Positions 34,938 to 43,859 of a stretch of DNA of 60,122 nt are shown one piece after another; the first letter of the stretch is position 1, and the number at the start of each line of letters is the position of its first letter. The position numbers and the translations under genes are program-made. The notes beneath the pieces were generated by a model that was not told the DNA's origin, did no database searches, and saw nothing but the letters and a program-made list of their open reading frames with translations. This DNA is from Algoriphagus sp. (GTDB taxonomy: Bacteria; Bacteroidota; Bacteroidia; Cytophagales; Cyclobacteriaceae), in assembly GCF_029254265.1 (NCBI RefSeq), contig NZ_JAQWXX010000097.1, forward strand, positions 1-60,122, given 5' to 3'.

Positions 34938-35629
34938 GCCCTATCAACCTGAAATGACTCAAAGAGTTTGATTAAGCCATAATTTCCATCTGGAAGTTTG
35001 TGGAAGACATGGAAAGCCTTCATCAAATTAGTTTCGAATCGGAAGCGGAAAAACCGCTAGGCGGCGAAGCCTTGGGCGTTTTTGATTTGGGATATCGAAA
35101 GCGATCTCCACTACCCAGGTGACCTCACTTAGAGCATTTTAGGATTTTCGATTTTCTTTTGCCTTTACAAATCATCTAGCCCATTCAAGCCTTTTAAAAA
35201 GAAATCTGCTATTCGACATTTGCAATATTGAATCCTGATCATAGGATTTTCAATCCGTAAAATAAAATCGTTTTTATCCTTCCGCACTACCCCATGTATT
35301 CCAAATGATGATCATGCGCGAGAGGGAAACATCATTGACACCCTATTTATCCGGGTTGCCCCAGATAGCTATCGGGACCCGGTCTACCGAGCTGTCGTAC
35401 CTACGGTACTGGTTAATGGTGAGTGTTTAGTTGATTTTTCATCTATTTACAAATCTCAAAAACCATGTTTTCTCTGTGGCTAGGTGGTTTACCCCCTAGC
35501 CCGCTGAAAGGGTGAATTAGATTCGTGTACACTTTGTCATTTTCGGACTGCTGAATGAAGAGGTAAACAAAAAACGCTTAGAAACTATGCTTTCTATGAT
35601 TCCTATGCGGTTACCCCCCTTTGGTCCCC
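34938..35629. other. Intergenic mosaic upstream of SpoIIAA-like copy A
   Basis: A 692-base gap. The first ~260 bases match the 5' flank of copy B. A mosaic element starting CTGCTATTCGACATT follows (35207-35390), and then a CTCTGTGGCTAGGTGG-type intergenic repeat (about 35465-35490). No gene seen. Confidence 0.5.
35207..35390. repeat. Intergenic mosaic element, copy R1
   Basis: The element runs CTGCTATTCGACATT.. TTTTCAATCCGTAAAATA.. CCGCAC.. ATTCCAAATGATGATC.. GCGCGAGAGG and ends with the palindromic GATAGCTATC motif at about 35364-35373. It shares these blocks with 35821-35997, 36161-36225 and 41774-41905. Confidence 0.75.
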
Positions 35630-35820
35630 TTACTCTGCCGCCATAAACTTATTTACATCCAGCCAGTGGATAAAGGCATCAAACCAGCGATTGCTGGTAC
35701 GCCCAGGGTTGCCCAGTCCAAATCCATGTCCTTCGTTTTGGTAAAGGTGAAATTCTACGGGAATTCCAGCATTGTACCAGGAATCGATTACCCCGAATTG
35801 TCCCCGAAAAAGAAAATCAT
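35630..35820 (-). pseudogene. 3' fragment of the exported esterase gene
   Basis: A 62-codon open piece on the minus strand reads DFLFRGQFGVIDSW.. EGHGFGLGNPGRTSNRW.. and ends KFMAAE with its own stop. It matches the last third of the esterase at 36422-37369, including the catalytic His region. There is no start or 5' part: at 35821 the sequence switches straight into mosaic element R2. A truncated duplicate about 0.8 kb from the intact gene. Confidence 0.92.
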
Positions 35821-36400
35821 TCTGCTATTCGACATTTGTAATGTCGAATCTTGATCATCGAATTTTCAATTCATTAAATAGATCCATTCCCATCCTCCCG
35901 CACCAACCAATTTATTCCAAATGATGATTCTGCGCGGGAGGGAAACAGAAATGACACTTATTACCCCGGGTTGACCCAGATAACTATCGGGGCCGGGGCT
36001 ACAATCAAATCGCTCCTCTGGAGCTTTTGTAAAAACAATAATTACGGTAATTTTTCAATTCTTCAAAAATTCAAAAGCTATGTTTTCTCTGTGGCTATGT
36101 GGTATAAACTAAAAACCCTGCTAAAACTCCGTGTCCTCTGCGTCTCTGTGGTAAAAAATAGATCCGTTTCCATCCTTCCGCACCAACCAATTTATTCAAA
36201 TGATGATTCTGCCCGGGAGGCATTGACAAGGATTAGCGCTATCCACGGGCTAAGCCCAAGGCTCCTACAAGGCGGACATGCATGAATGGTTTTGTGCCTT
36301 TGGCACCAATTAAAAATTTGGAATAGACTAATTTTTCAATCTTCCAATTTTTCAATTCAAAGACTATGTTTTCTTTGTGCCTTCGTGAAAGCCCTCCTTG
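35821..36400. repeat. Intergenic mosaic elements, copies R2 and R3
   Basis: R2 (35821-35997) has a perfect 10-base hairpin ATTCGACATT/AATGTCGAAT, paired CTCCCGC/GCGCGGGAG arms and a GATAACTATC palindrome. A CTCTGTGGCTATGTGG-type repeat follows near 36080. R3 (36161-36225) keeps only the CCGCACC..GATGATTC part and continues into a second block (CAAGGCGGACATGCATGAA.. GTGCCTTTGGCACC.. up to about 36360) that also follows R4 at 41905. No gene seen. Confidence 0.75.
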
Positions 36401-36421
36401 TTCTCAGGAAATACCTTCCCC

Positions 36422-37369
36422 TCAAATCTCCTCCTTCGCTTTCACAAGGAACTTATTTACATCCAGCCAGTGGATAAAAGCATCAAACCAGCGGTTGCTG
36501 GTACGTCCAGGGTTGCCAAGACCAAATCCATGTCCCCCGTTTTGGTAGAGATGAAATTCTACTGGGATTCCAGCTTTGTACCAAGAATCGATTACCCCAA
36601 ATTGTCCACGAAAAAGAAAATCATCCGTAGCGATTACATTAAACATTGGAGGCGCATTTTTGGGAACATCCACTGCACCCATTCCTCCATAGATCGGACC
36701 GATAAAGGCCAGATCCATAGTTTGCGAATGAAGCGTGGCATGCATGGTCAGTCCGGCTCCTGCCGAGAAGCCGATCATTCCTATTCTGGATACATCGACC
36801 CCCCATTCTTCTGCCCGATCCAAGATCATCGCATAAGCAGCTTCCGCGTCTTCGAGTTGATTGGAAAGGTCTCGCTCTAAAGGAGAAGGCGCAGTGGTCG
36901 TGGCGCTTCCATCGCTTGCAGGAGCAGGTCTTGGCCGGTTCATCCAAGCAGAAAAATCATCCAAGGTCTCTGGAGTTGGATAAAGTCTATATTTCAGCAC
37001 AAAGGCCGCAATTCCTTGCTTTGCCAAGGCCTCAGCTACTTCCCAACCTTCATTTCCCATGGATAGCCAGCTAAATCCTCCCCCTGGTGCGACGATCACC
37101 GCGGCACCATTTCCTGTGCCTGGAGCTGGAAGAAAAGGCGTTAAGGTCGCCGTAGAGATATTGCGAGCCATGGGATCACCCCACTGTCGAAACCAGGTCT
37201 CTGGTGCTGGTTGATCTGCTACCCCACCTGTCCCTAATAGGATGGCATTGGGCTCGCTTGGGTTTTCAAGGGGGTAAATGGTCCCATCTTGTGCTGTGGC
37301 AGTAAAGCCAAGGAAAAGTAGGCAGAGTAAAAAAGCAGGTTTAAGCAGATTTTTGAGTAAATGAAGCAT
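36422..37369 (-). CDS. Exported alpha/beta-hydrolase (acetyl-esterase/xylan-esterase-like)
   Basis: A 315-residue protein with a signal peptide (1-27, ending ATAQ). It has an oxyanion loop VIVAPGGGFSWLS, nucleophile motif GFSAGAG, a candidate acid in IATDDFLF and the catalytic His in GGHGFG, all typical of small esterases that deacetylate carbohydrates. It should act in the periplasm. Its 3' third is duplicated at 35630-35820. The sulfatase at 40254 suggests a shared theme of decorated-glycan degradation, but the two are not in one operon. Confidence 0.88.
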   Translation of the reverse strand: MLHLLKNLLKPAFLLCLLFLGFTATAQDGTIYPLENPSEPNAILLGTGGVADQPAPETWFRQWGDPMARNISTATLTPFLPAPGTGNGAAVIVAPGGGFSWLSMGNEGWEVAEALAKQGIAAFVLKYRLYPTPETLDDFSAWMNRPRPAPASDGSATTTAPSPLERDLSNQLEDAEAAYAMILDRAEEWGVDVSRIGMIGFSAGAGLTMHATLHSQTMDLAFIGPIYGGMGAVDVPKNAPPMFNVIATDDFLFRGQFGVIDSWYKAGIPVEFHLYQNGGHGFGLGNPGRTSNRWFDAFIHWLDVNKFLVKAKEEI

Positions 37370-37583
37370 GGTTAGTTAGGGTTGAGTAAGAAAGATTAAA
37401 ACAGGAATAGAATCGAATTAAGGTAATAAAAATTAGCGACAAGAAAGTTTAGAGCTTGAAAGTTTGACAGCTAATAGTTGTGTGATTTCAAAATTAAACC
37501 CTGCTAAAACAACAAGTAATTGTAAAGTTTTGTAGGTTAAAGAGTTGAGATGTTGCCTGACTGTAATAGTAATTCTCCAATAG

Positions 37584-39737
37584 ATGTATAATGCTTTTAT
37601 ATCCTATTCTCATGCTGCTGATGGTATGCTTGCCCCTGCATTGGAAAAAGGGCTGCAAAGATTTGGTTTACCCTGGTGGAAGAGACGTGTATTAAATGTT
37701 TTTAGAGATGAGTCTAGTCTTTCTGTTTCACCCCATTTATGGGCTAATATAGAAAAGGCCTTAAGTGAATCTGAGTATTTAATTTATATGGCATCGCCCA
37801 AGTCCACTGAGTCAAAATGGGTTGGAAAAGAAATCGAATATTGGATTGAAAACAAATCAATTGATACGCTTTTAATCGCTTTGACAGATGGGGAGATAAT
37901 TTGGAATGATACCAAAAAGGAGTTTAAGGAAACTGAAAACAATTCCCTTCCTGATATTTTAAAAAATAAATTTCAGGAAGAGCCCTTTTACATTGATCTT
38001 AGACCCTTAAAAAATAAAACTGATCTCTCTTTATCAAATCCACTTTTTCAAAAGGAGCTTCTTAAGCTAGCAGCCCAACTTCATGGTAAAGCACCAAAGG
38101 ATCTGGCAAGTGAGGAACTTAAAGCACAACGCAGGTGGAAACTAATCAGGAATTCTGCTTTCATACTTCTGATAGGCCTTTTAGGATTTTCTGTTTATCA
38201 GACAGTTGAAGCCATTAAAAATAAAAATGAAGCAATTGAGCAGACAGTAATTGCCAGAACCCAGGCAAAAAAGGCAATTGCCAGTAGTTTGAATGCTTCT
38301 TCAAATCTGTTGAATCAGACAGATGCCACGGTAAGTTTCAGACTGGCAGAATATTCTCTAAAATACGATAGTACGATTACGGAGGCTTATTCAGCCCTGT
38401 TGAGGGCTTTTTATTCAAATCCTCACTACTATTTAGGTGAACTTCATGGAAATTCATTTTATGATGCTCAAGCTCAACCGATGAAATACTTAAAACCGTC
38501 TTCTGAATTTGAGTATACCCCGCCTGATATAAGAGTATCTGAACGTTTTTTGATAAAAAATGGAATTAGGCAAATGAGTGAATTTTTATTGTTGAGCAGA
38601 ACTATTCTCTCTCCTCATAAGGATTTTGGTCTTTTTTATTATATCCCGGAAACTGACAATGCTGAATATATGGTTGAGCTTTGGGATCTTAAGGATCGCT
38701 TCACCAGATTAGGAAGAAACAGATGGAATGAAGAAACTCAAGATTGGTATAATGATCCTTTATACCAGCAATATCTATCTTATAATCAGGTGGATGGATT
38801 AGACGATCTCAATTTTTCATTTGACAATAGGTATTTGGTTTTACCAAAAGATAATAAAGCAAACATAATCTCCTTACCCTTTATCGAACAAGAATATCTA
38901 GGGAGGAATTTTGATACGTATACACCTTTAGAATTTCAAATTAGTAGCTCAAGTTCTCAATTGATCAGAGCAAATTACAGCTCCTCAGAACATATCGTCA
39001 GTACGATTGATTTGAAAGGTGATACCGTTTCTTTTCACCTGCAAAAAATGCCATTATTAACGATTCCTTTTGATAGTAAGACCACTTTTTACAGTGATAG
39101 CAGCGGGTCTTATGTATTGGCAGAATATTCTAGTACTACCACGATTTGGAATCTGATTGGTGAAAATTTAGGGACAGGTAAAATTATCCAAGGTGTATTT
39201 GTGCCTAATTCAAAAGACAAAAGTGCTTTAAAAGATCTAAAAGTGATCCCATTACTCGATTCTAAGTATTCTAATTCGTACGGATTTGAGGAAGATATTA
39301 TCGCCTATTCAAATGATGGCGCATTGAAAATAAATGGTTCTACAGTTTATGATTCTCTTGGAAGTGAAGTTGTCTCTTTAGAAGGGCACGCAGAAATTAT
39401 TTCTTCAGTAGATATTTCAGATTTCGGTGAATTTTATCTGACCGCCACCTGCCCGAAGGTTGGCACTCCTGAAACCAAGTTATGGGATAGTAAAGGGAAT
39501 GAACTATTAACCATTAAAAAGTTTGGGGGTAAAGTAGGGTTTCTACCGGGAAGTAAGGCTTTTTATACCTATACTATAAGTTGCTGCGCGGAGTGTGACT
39601 CAGATCCTAGACTCATCATTTGGCCGATTGAAATAAAGCTTTTGATAAATTGGGTAAACCAAAATCAATTCCACGAATTATCAGATCTAGAGATGCTTCA
39701 ATTTGGGATTGATACGCTTTTATTGAAAGAAAATTAA
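37584..39737 (+). CDS. TIR-domain membrane protein with C-terminal propeller-like repeats
   Basis: A 717-residue protein. Residues 1-110 are a TIR domain (YNAFISYSHAAD, FRDESSL, ESEYLIYMASP, SKWVGKEIEYW) with Glu83 at the position of the NADase catalytic Glu. A basic stretch (QRRWK) and one membrane segment (about 189-206) follow, then a short coiled coil (KNKNEAIEQTVIARTQAKKA) and a beta-rich C-terminal half (about 290-700) that resembles degenerate WD40/propeller repeats. TIR proteins of this layout act in bacterial immunity by consuming NAD, with the propeller as sensor. The gene overlaps tail-to-tail with SpoIIAA-like copy B by 4 bases. Confidence 0.88.
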   Translation: MYNAFISYSHAADGMLAPALEKGLQRFGLPWWKRRVLNVFRDESSLSVSPHLWANIEKALSESEYLIYMASPKSTESKWVGKEIEYWIENKSIDTLLIALTDGEIIWNDTKKEFKETENNSLPDILKNKFQEEPFYIDLRPLKNKTDLSLSNPLFQKELLKLAAQLHGKAPKDLASEELKAQRRWKLIRNSAFILLIGLLGFSVYQTVEAIKNKNEAIEQTVIARTQAKKAIASSLNASSNLLNQTDATVSFRLAEYSLKYDSTITEAYSALLRAFYSNPHYYLGELHGNSFYDAQAQPMKYLKPSSEFEYTPPDIRVSERFLIKNGIRQMSEFLLLSRTILSPHKDFGLFYYIPETDNAEYMVELWDLKDRFTRLGRNRWNEETQDWYNDPLYQQYLSYNQVDGLDDLNFSFDNRYLVLPKDNKANIISLPFIEQEYLGRNFDTYTPLEFQISSSSSQLIRANYSSSEHIVSTIDLKGDTVSFHLQKMPLLTIPFDSKTTFYSDSSGSYVLAEYSSTTTIWNLIGENLGTGKIIQGVFVPNSKDKSALKDLKVIPLLDSKYSNSYGFEEDIIAYSNDGALKINGSTVYDSLGSEVVSLEGHAEIISSVDISDFGEFYLTATCPKVGTPETKLWDSKGNELLTIKKFGGKVGFLPGSKAFYTYTISCCAECDSDPRLIIWPIEIKLLINWVNQNQFHELSDLEMLQFGIDTLLLKEN

Positions 39738-40117
39738 AGCATTGCATTCACCCAGTCTAGGGCTTCGGTTTCAGTCTTAACAACTCGGTATGGCACAGGT
39801 TGCTTTTGAAAGGAAAAAATCATTTTAAGAATCCCACGAATCGCCGCATTTGGGATAATATAGGCGGTACCCATGCAATGGGTTTTCATCAGGTCTTCGT
39901 TTTCTTTGAGCCAATTGGCCTGCATCTTTTGATGAGTTAAGCTGGGAATACTGGCTTTGGAAGCATCGAAGATTAGGACTAGCGGGCCCCCGTTCCGATA
40001 GCAAGCCTTGGTTTGGTCCAGATAAGACTGAAAGTTCTGATCAGTGCTTTTATTTCCCGTAAATCCAATTTTAATAATTGGAAACGAAGATTCGTCGATA
40101 ATTGCGTAGGGTTCCAT
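39734..40117 (-). CDS. SpoIIAA-like (STAS-fold) protein, copy B
   Basis: A 127-residue paralogue of the protein at 34545-34937, with about 23 differences over the shared length and a shorter C-terminus. The same PLVLIFDASKAS and TETEALDW blocks are present. Its stop overlaps the stop of the TIR gene. The upstream flank is also related to that of copy A and runs into the promoter region of the sulfatase gene. Function unknown; tentative fold call. Confidence 0.82.
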   Translation of the reverse strand: MEPYAIIDESSFPIIKIGFTGNKSTDQNFQSYLDQTKACYRNGGPLVLIFDASKASIPSLTHQKMQANWLKENEDLMKTHCMGTAYIIPNAAIRGILKMIFSFQKQPVPYRVVKTETEALDWVNAML

Positions 40118-40253
40118 GCAAAAGAAACAGGAAATGGATCAAAGAGTTTGATCGAGCCAAAGCCCCTAACCAGAAGACTTTACCTGGAGTATTTTAGTAT
40201 ATTCGATTTCCTTTTGTGCTACTAAATCATCCACCCCATTGACCCGTTCTAAA

Positions 40254-41699
40254 ATGAAAATTCTACTTTCCATTTTTGCTTTTTGCCTCCTCAGCTTCCA
40301 AGCTATGGCCCAAAGTACACGCCCAAATATTGTGGTGATAGTGGTGGATGACATGCGATTTGATGAATGGAGCGGTGGTGGACATACGTATCTCCAAACT
40401 CCTAATATTGACCGCTTGGCTGCCGAAGGAACAACTTTTGATCGGGCCTATCATGCTATTCCGCTTTGCTCTCCCAATAGAGCCAGTATCCTTACCGGTC
40501 AATATCCCTCTAGGCATGGGATTATTGACAACACTTCTCGGGACCAGGCAAGCTTTATGCTTGACCTTTTCCCAAAATACCTCCAGCAAGCCGGCTATAA
40601 AACAGCCCATATCGGGAAGTGGCACATGGGTAACAGTTCGGCTCCAAGACCAGGCTATGATTATTGGGTATGCATGGAAGGACAAGGCAGCAGTTACGAT
40701 CCCTTGCTGTATGAGGATGGTCGGTCTTACATGGCAAAAGGATATACCACAGATATCTTTACTGACAAAGCAGTGGGGTTTATCGAGCGCAATGGGAGCG
40801 ACAATTTTTTCCTGTATATTGGACATAAAGCCATTCATCCGGAATCCTTTCAGCGGAATGATGGAAGTACAGATCTGAGCGTACCAAAGGAATTTATCCC
40901 TGCAGAACGACACCAAGGATTGTATGAAGGGAAAATCTTCAAAAGGAGTCCCTCCTATTCACCTACATCGGAGGCGGATGGGGACAAGCCAGTCATTCAA
41001 AATGCCTTCAAAATCCGATCCACTATCCTGCAAGAAGATCCCAGATGGGGCAATAGTATGGACTTAGGTGTGTCGGAAGCCTCTATCCAACGACGTGCTG
41101 AAATGATGCTTGCAGTCGATGAAAGCCTAGGAAAGATTGTCGCTGAACTTAAAAAACAAGGGGTGTATGAAAACACATTGATCATCCTGACGAGCGATAA
41201 TGGCTATTTTTTTGGAGAACATGGATTTTCACTTGAGCGAAGATTGCCTTACGAAGAGTCTATCAAATCACCCCTGATTATCAACTATCCAGCACTAGGC
41301 AACAAAAAAGCAAAGGTAGCCGGATTGGTATTGTCCATCGATTTGTCAGCCACAGCACTGGAGGCGGCGGGATTAGAATTGCCTAAAACTATACAGGGAA
41401 AATCCCTGATTCCTTTGATCACTGGTCAAAAGAAAGAAATCAGATCCTCCGCTTTAGTAGAATACTTTAGTAATGAACAGCCATTTCCCTGGACTGCTCA
41501 ACTGGATTATCGGGTAATCATAATGGATCAATTCAAATACATTAAATGGCTCAGATTTGATGAAGCAGAACTCTATGACTTAAATTCCGATCCCTATGAA
41601 ATGAACAATTTGATCGGAAATCCAGCCTACGCAGAAACGATTGTCCTACTTAAAACTGAACTCCAAAAGCTTCAAATAGAAGCATTAGGATTGAACTAA
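40254..41699 (+). CDS. Exported type I (Cys) sulfatase
   Basis: The ATG at 40254 is chosen over an upstream in-frame TTG because it gives a standard signal peptide (MKILLSIFAFCLLSFQAMAQ). The 481-residue product has the sulfatase signature with the formylglycine precursor Cys72 in LCSPNRASILTGQYPSR, the metal-binding DD of VVIVVDDMRFD and the late TSDNGYFFGEHG motif. It should remove sulfate from a glycan or other ester in the periplasm after Cys is converted to formylglycine by a maturase encoded elsewhere. Its 5' flank is part of the SpoIIAA-like duplication. Confidence 0.92.
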   Translation: MKILLSIFAFCLLSFQAMAQSTRPNIVVIVVDDMRFDEWSGGGHTYLQTPNIDRLAAEGTTFDRAYHAIPLCSPNRASILTGQYPSRHGIIDNTSRDQASFMLDLFPKYLQQAGYKTAHIGKWHMGNSSAPRPGYDYWVCMEGQGSSYDPLLYEDGRSYMAKGYTTDIFTDKAVGFIERNGSDNFFLYIGHKAIHPESFQRNDGSTDLSVPKEFIPAERHQGLYEGKIFKRSPSYSPTSEADGDKPVIQNAFKIRSTILQEDPRWGNSMDLGVSEASIQRRAEMMLAVDESLGKIVAELKKQGVYENTLIILTSDNGYFFGEHGFSLERRLPYEESIKSPLIINYPALGNKKAKVAGLVLSIDLSATALEAAGLELPKTIQGKSLIPLITGQKKEIRSSALVEYFSNEQPFPWTAQLDYRVIIMDQFKYIKWLRFDEAELYDLNSDPYEMNNLIGNPAYAETIVLLKTELQKLQIEALGLN

Positions 41700-41773
41700 A
41701 CAGGTCATTTGTAACTCCCTCCCTAGCAACTCGGCTAGCATGTTTCCCTTACCTGAAATAGAATCTAAGACCC

Positions 41774-42050
41774 TATTTCTGCTATTCGAAATTTGCAATG
41801 TCGAATCTTTATTATCGAATTTTCAATCCGTAAAATAAACCCGTTTCCATCCTCCCGCATCAACCCATGTATTCCAAATGATGATCCTGCGCGGGAGGGA
41901 ATGGTATGGGGCTCTATTTTACCATTGGCTCCGCCCAAGGTTCCTCCAAGGCGGACAGGCATGAAAGGTAGAGTGCCTACGGCACCAATTAAAAATTTGG
42001 AATAGACTAATCTTTCAATTTTCAAATCTTCCAATTTTTCAATTCCAATA
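41774..42050. repeat. Intergenic mosaic element, copy R4
   Basis: Most of the 391-base gap between sulfatase and desaturase. It starts CTGCTATTCGAAATT, has TTTTCAATCCGTAAAATA, CTCCCGCATC and GCGCGGGAGG, and continues through CAAGGCGGACAGGCATGAA and a GTGCC/GGCAC hairpin to a run of TTTCAAT words. It is the most complete copy of the composite whose parts appear at 35207-36360. No gene seen. Confidence 0.75.
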
Positions 42051-42090
42051 AATCCGTATCATTCGATTCACTGATCTATCGGGTATTTTC

Positions 42091-43170
42091 CTAAGCTCTT
42101 CCCAACTGCCGGAGCATTTTCACATGATCGCCTAGTGCCAAAAGAAATGTCTTTTTCTCCAGGTAAGGGACTTTAAACTCTTGAGCTGTTTCTGCAACAA
42201 TATTAGATATCTTCTTATAATGAATGTGGCAGATATTCGGAAACAAATGATGTTCTACCTGAAAATTCAATCCTCCAATCAACCAGGAAAAGATCTTACT
42301 TTTTGGAGCATAATTACTGGTAGTAGCCAACTGATGCTTAATCCACTCATTCGCAATCTTCCCATTTTCATCAGCTTTGGGAAAGGTAGTTGCTGAAAGG
42401 ATATGCGCTGTCTGGAAAACCAAACTAATCAAGATTCCAGTTACGAAATGCATAGACAAAAAGGCCAAGATGATAATCCAAGCAGGTAGTGGTACCATAA
42501 TCAGAGGCAGCACCAAAGCATAGGAGTAATAAAGTATTTTCCAAGCTGTAATTTTCAAGATCTCTTTTCTGAAATCCCCATCAGCTTTGAAGTAACCCAT
42601 TTTCTTATAGCGATTCGCTCTCACAAAATCCTTGGTAGTAATCCAAGAGATGGTAGAAAGACCATAGAAAAACCAGATGTAGAGGTACTGGAATCGATGG
42701 ATCCAATAGCGCTTGGCATTCGGGCTAAAACGTAGGAAAAACGGTGCATTGATATCATCATCCCCATGATCAATATTGGTATAGGAATGGTGAAGCACAT
42801 TATGTTGGATTCTCCATACGCTGGCATTGGCACCAATCAGATTCATGGTGTAGCCAAGGTACTTGTTGATCAGGGGGCTTTTAGAATAGGATCCGTGAAT
42901 GGCATCGTGCATCACTCCCATTCCTATGCCTGCCATACCCAAACCACTGAGGATATAGAGCCCAAACAGCAGCCAGGTACTAGTCACCAATCCCGAGCCA
43001 ATAAAGCCTAGCGGGATAAAGAAAGCCGAAAGCATGAAAATGGTTTTAACCACCATGCTACGATCTCCATGTTTATCTTTGTTACTGGTTTTGAAATATT
43101 CATTCACCCTTGAATGCAGGGTTTTTGAAAAATCAGAAGCTCCAGTTTTATCGAATTTTATACTTTTCAT
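42091..43170 (-). CDS. Front-end fatty acid desaturase
   Basis: A 359-residue membrane enzyme with the three His boxes of acyl-lipid desaturases: HDAIH (88-92), HNVLHH (123-128) and, near the C-terminus, QVEHHLF, whose Gln in place of the first His marks front-end (delta-5/delta-6) desaturases. Hydrophobic segments lie around 43-60, 63-85 and 210-260. No fused cytochrome b5 domain is present, so it needs an external electron donor. Two small stress-type genes lie upstream on the same strand. Confidence 0.92.
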   Translation of the reverse strand: MKSIKFDKTGASDFSKTLHSRVNEYFKTSNKDKHGDRSMVVKTIFMLSAFFIPLGFIGSGLVTSTWLLFGLYILSGLGMAGIGMGVMHDAIHGSYSKSPLINKYLGYTMNLIGANASVWRIQHNVLHHSYTNIDHGDDDINAPFFLRFSPNAKRYWIHRFQYLYIWFFYGLSTISWITTKDFVRANRYKKMGYFKADGDFRKEILKITAWKILYYSYALVLPLIMVPLPAWIIILAFLSMHFVTGILISLVFQTAHILSATTFPKADENGKIANEWIKHQLATTSNYAPKSKIFSWLIGGLNFQVEHHLFPNICHIHYKKISNIVAETAQEFKVPYLEKKTFLLALGDHVKMLRQLGRA

Positions 43171-43242
43171 TTGCTCTTTTTAAACGCTTATCTACCTCTA
43201 TACTCTTCAGGTATAGCGGATTTCAAAGCGGGTTTTATTCGT

Positions 43243-43428
43243 TCAATAGGTTTGTAATTCGGCAAAAATCAATTCCAATTCTGGACGGGTCTTTTCCAAT
43301 TTTTTGGAGAGACTTTCCATCATCTGTTCTCGTTGACCTTCTTGGTATTCAAAATCCATATCAAGTAAAATTGAGAATCGCTGTTTGAGCATTACCTTCT
43401 GCTCTCTCCAACTCCGTATTATGTTCAT
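43243..43428 (-). CDS. CsbD-like small stress protein
   Basis: A 61-residue protein whose pattern W-x-EQK-x-x-LKQRFS-x-LLDMDFEYQEGQREQMMESL fits the Bacteroidota CsbD-like family (general stress response). It lacks the usual second Lys/Gly positions, so the call is moderately confident. It lies between the desaturase gene and the 57-residue gene, all on the minus strand, and may be part of an envelope-stress set. Confidence 0.65.
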   Translation of the reverse strand: MNIIRSWREQKVMLKQRFSILLDMDFEYQEGQREQMMESLSKKLEKTRPELELIFAELQTY

Positions 43429-43446
43429 GCCTTTGTTGATTAGTGT

Positions 43447-43620
43447 TTAATGGATTATCTCTCTTTCAAATAGCGCCAATTCCTTCTTTTCAGGATCATC
43501 GACAAAGGTGCAGTAGTAGATCTTGGCGAAATATTTCCTGACAATCATCTTGACATTCGGAGCTACTTTGGTAGTCACATGCTCACCTATTTTGAAATAG
43601 GTTTCTTCTGGGGTATCCAT
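43447..43620 (-). CDS. Small protein of 57 residues, unknown function
   Basis: An ATG at 43618-43620 opens a 57-codon frame (MDTPEETYFKIGEHV.. NVKMIVRKYFAKIYYC.. ending FEREIIH). The start FKIGEHVTTKVAPNVKMIV resembles small SH3-like or YodC-like proteins that begin by defining a metal- or ligand-independent beta-barrel; I cannot name a family. It is 18 bases upstream of the CsbD-like gene and on the same strand, so likely co-transcribed. Confidence 0.6.
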   Translation of the reverse strand: MDTPEETYFKIGEHVTTKVAPNVKMIVRKYFAKIYYCTFVDDPEKKELALFEREIIH

Positions 43621-43788
43621 TGGGTTTGTTTTTTAGTCTGTCTTGCTCTCTAGTCAACAGTTTAATACCAGTATTAATTCATAGTGGCTAATATGAAGTA
43701 CATGATTCGGGAAAATAGAATTTTATTAAAATTGCTTTTGGAAAAATAAACTTGCTTGATCTTTAGCTAAAGGCATATTTTATTTTTT

Positions 43789-43819
43789 AAAAAAAAATTC
43801 CTTGCCGTCAGCAAGGAAT
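43789..43819 (-). terminator. Intrinsic terminator of the 92-residue protein gene
   Basis: A 9-base perfect stem ATTCCTTGC/GCAAGGAAT (43797-43805 and 43811-43819) with loop CGTCA; on the minus strand it is followed by a run of T. Confidence 0.92.
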
Positions 43820-43859
43820 GATTTATTCGCTAAGAGGGATGAAAATAACTTGACTGAGT

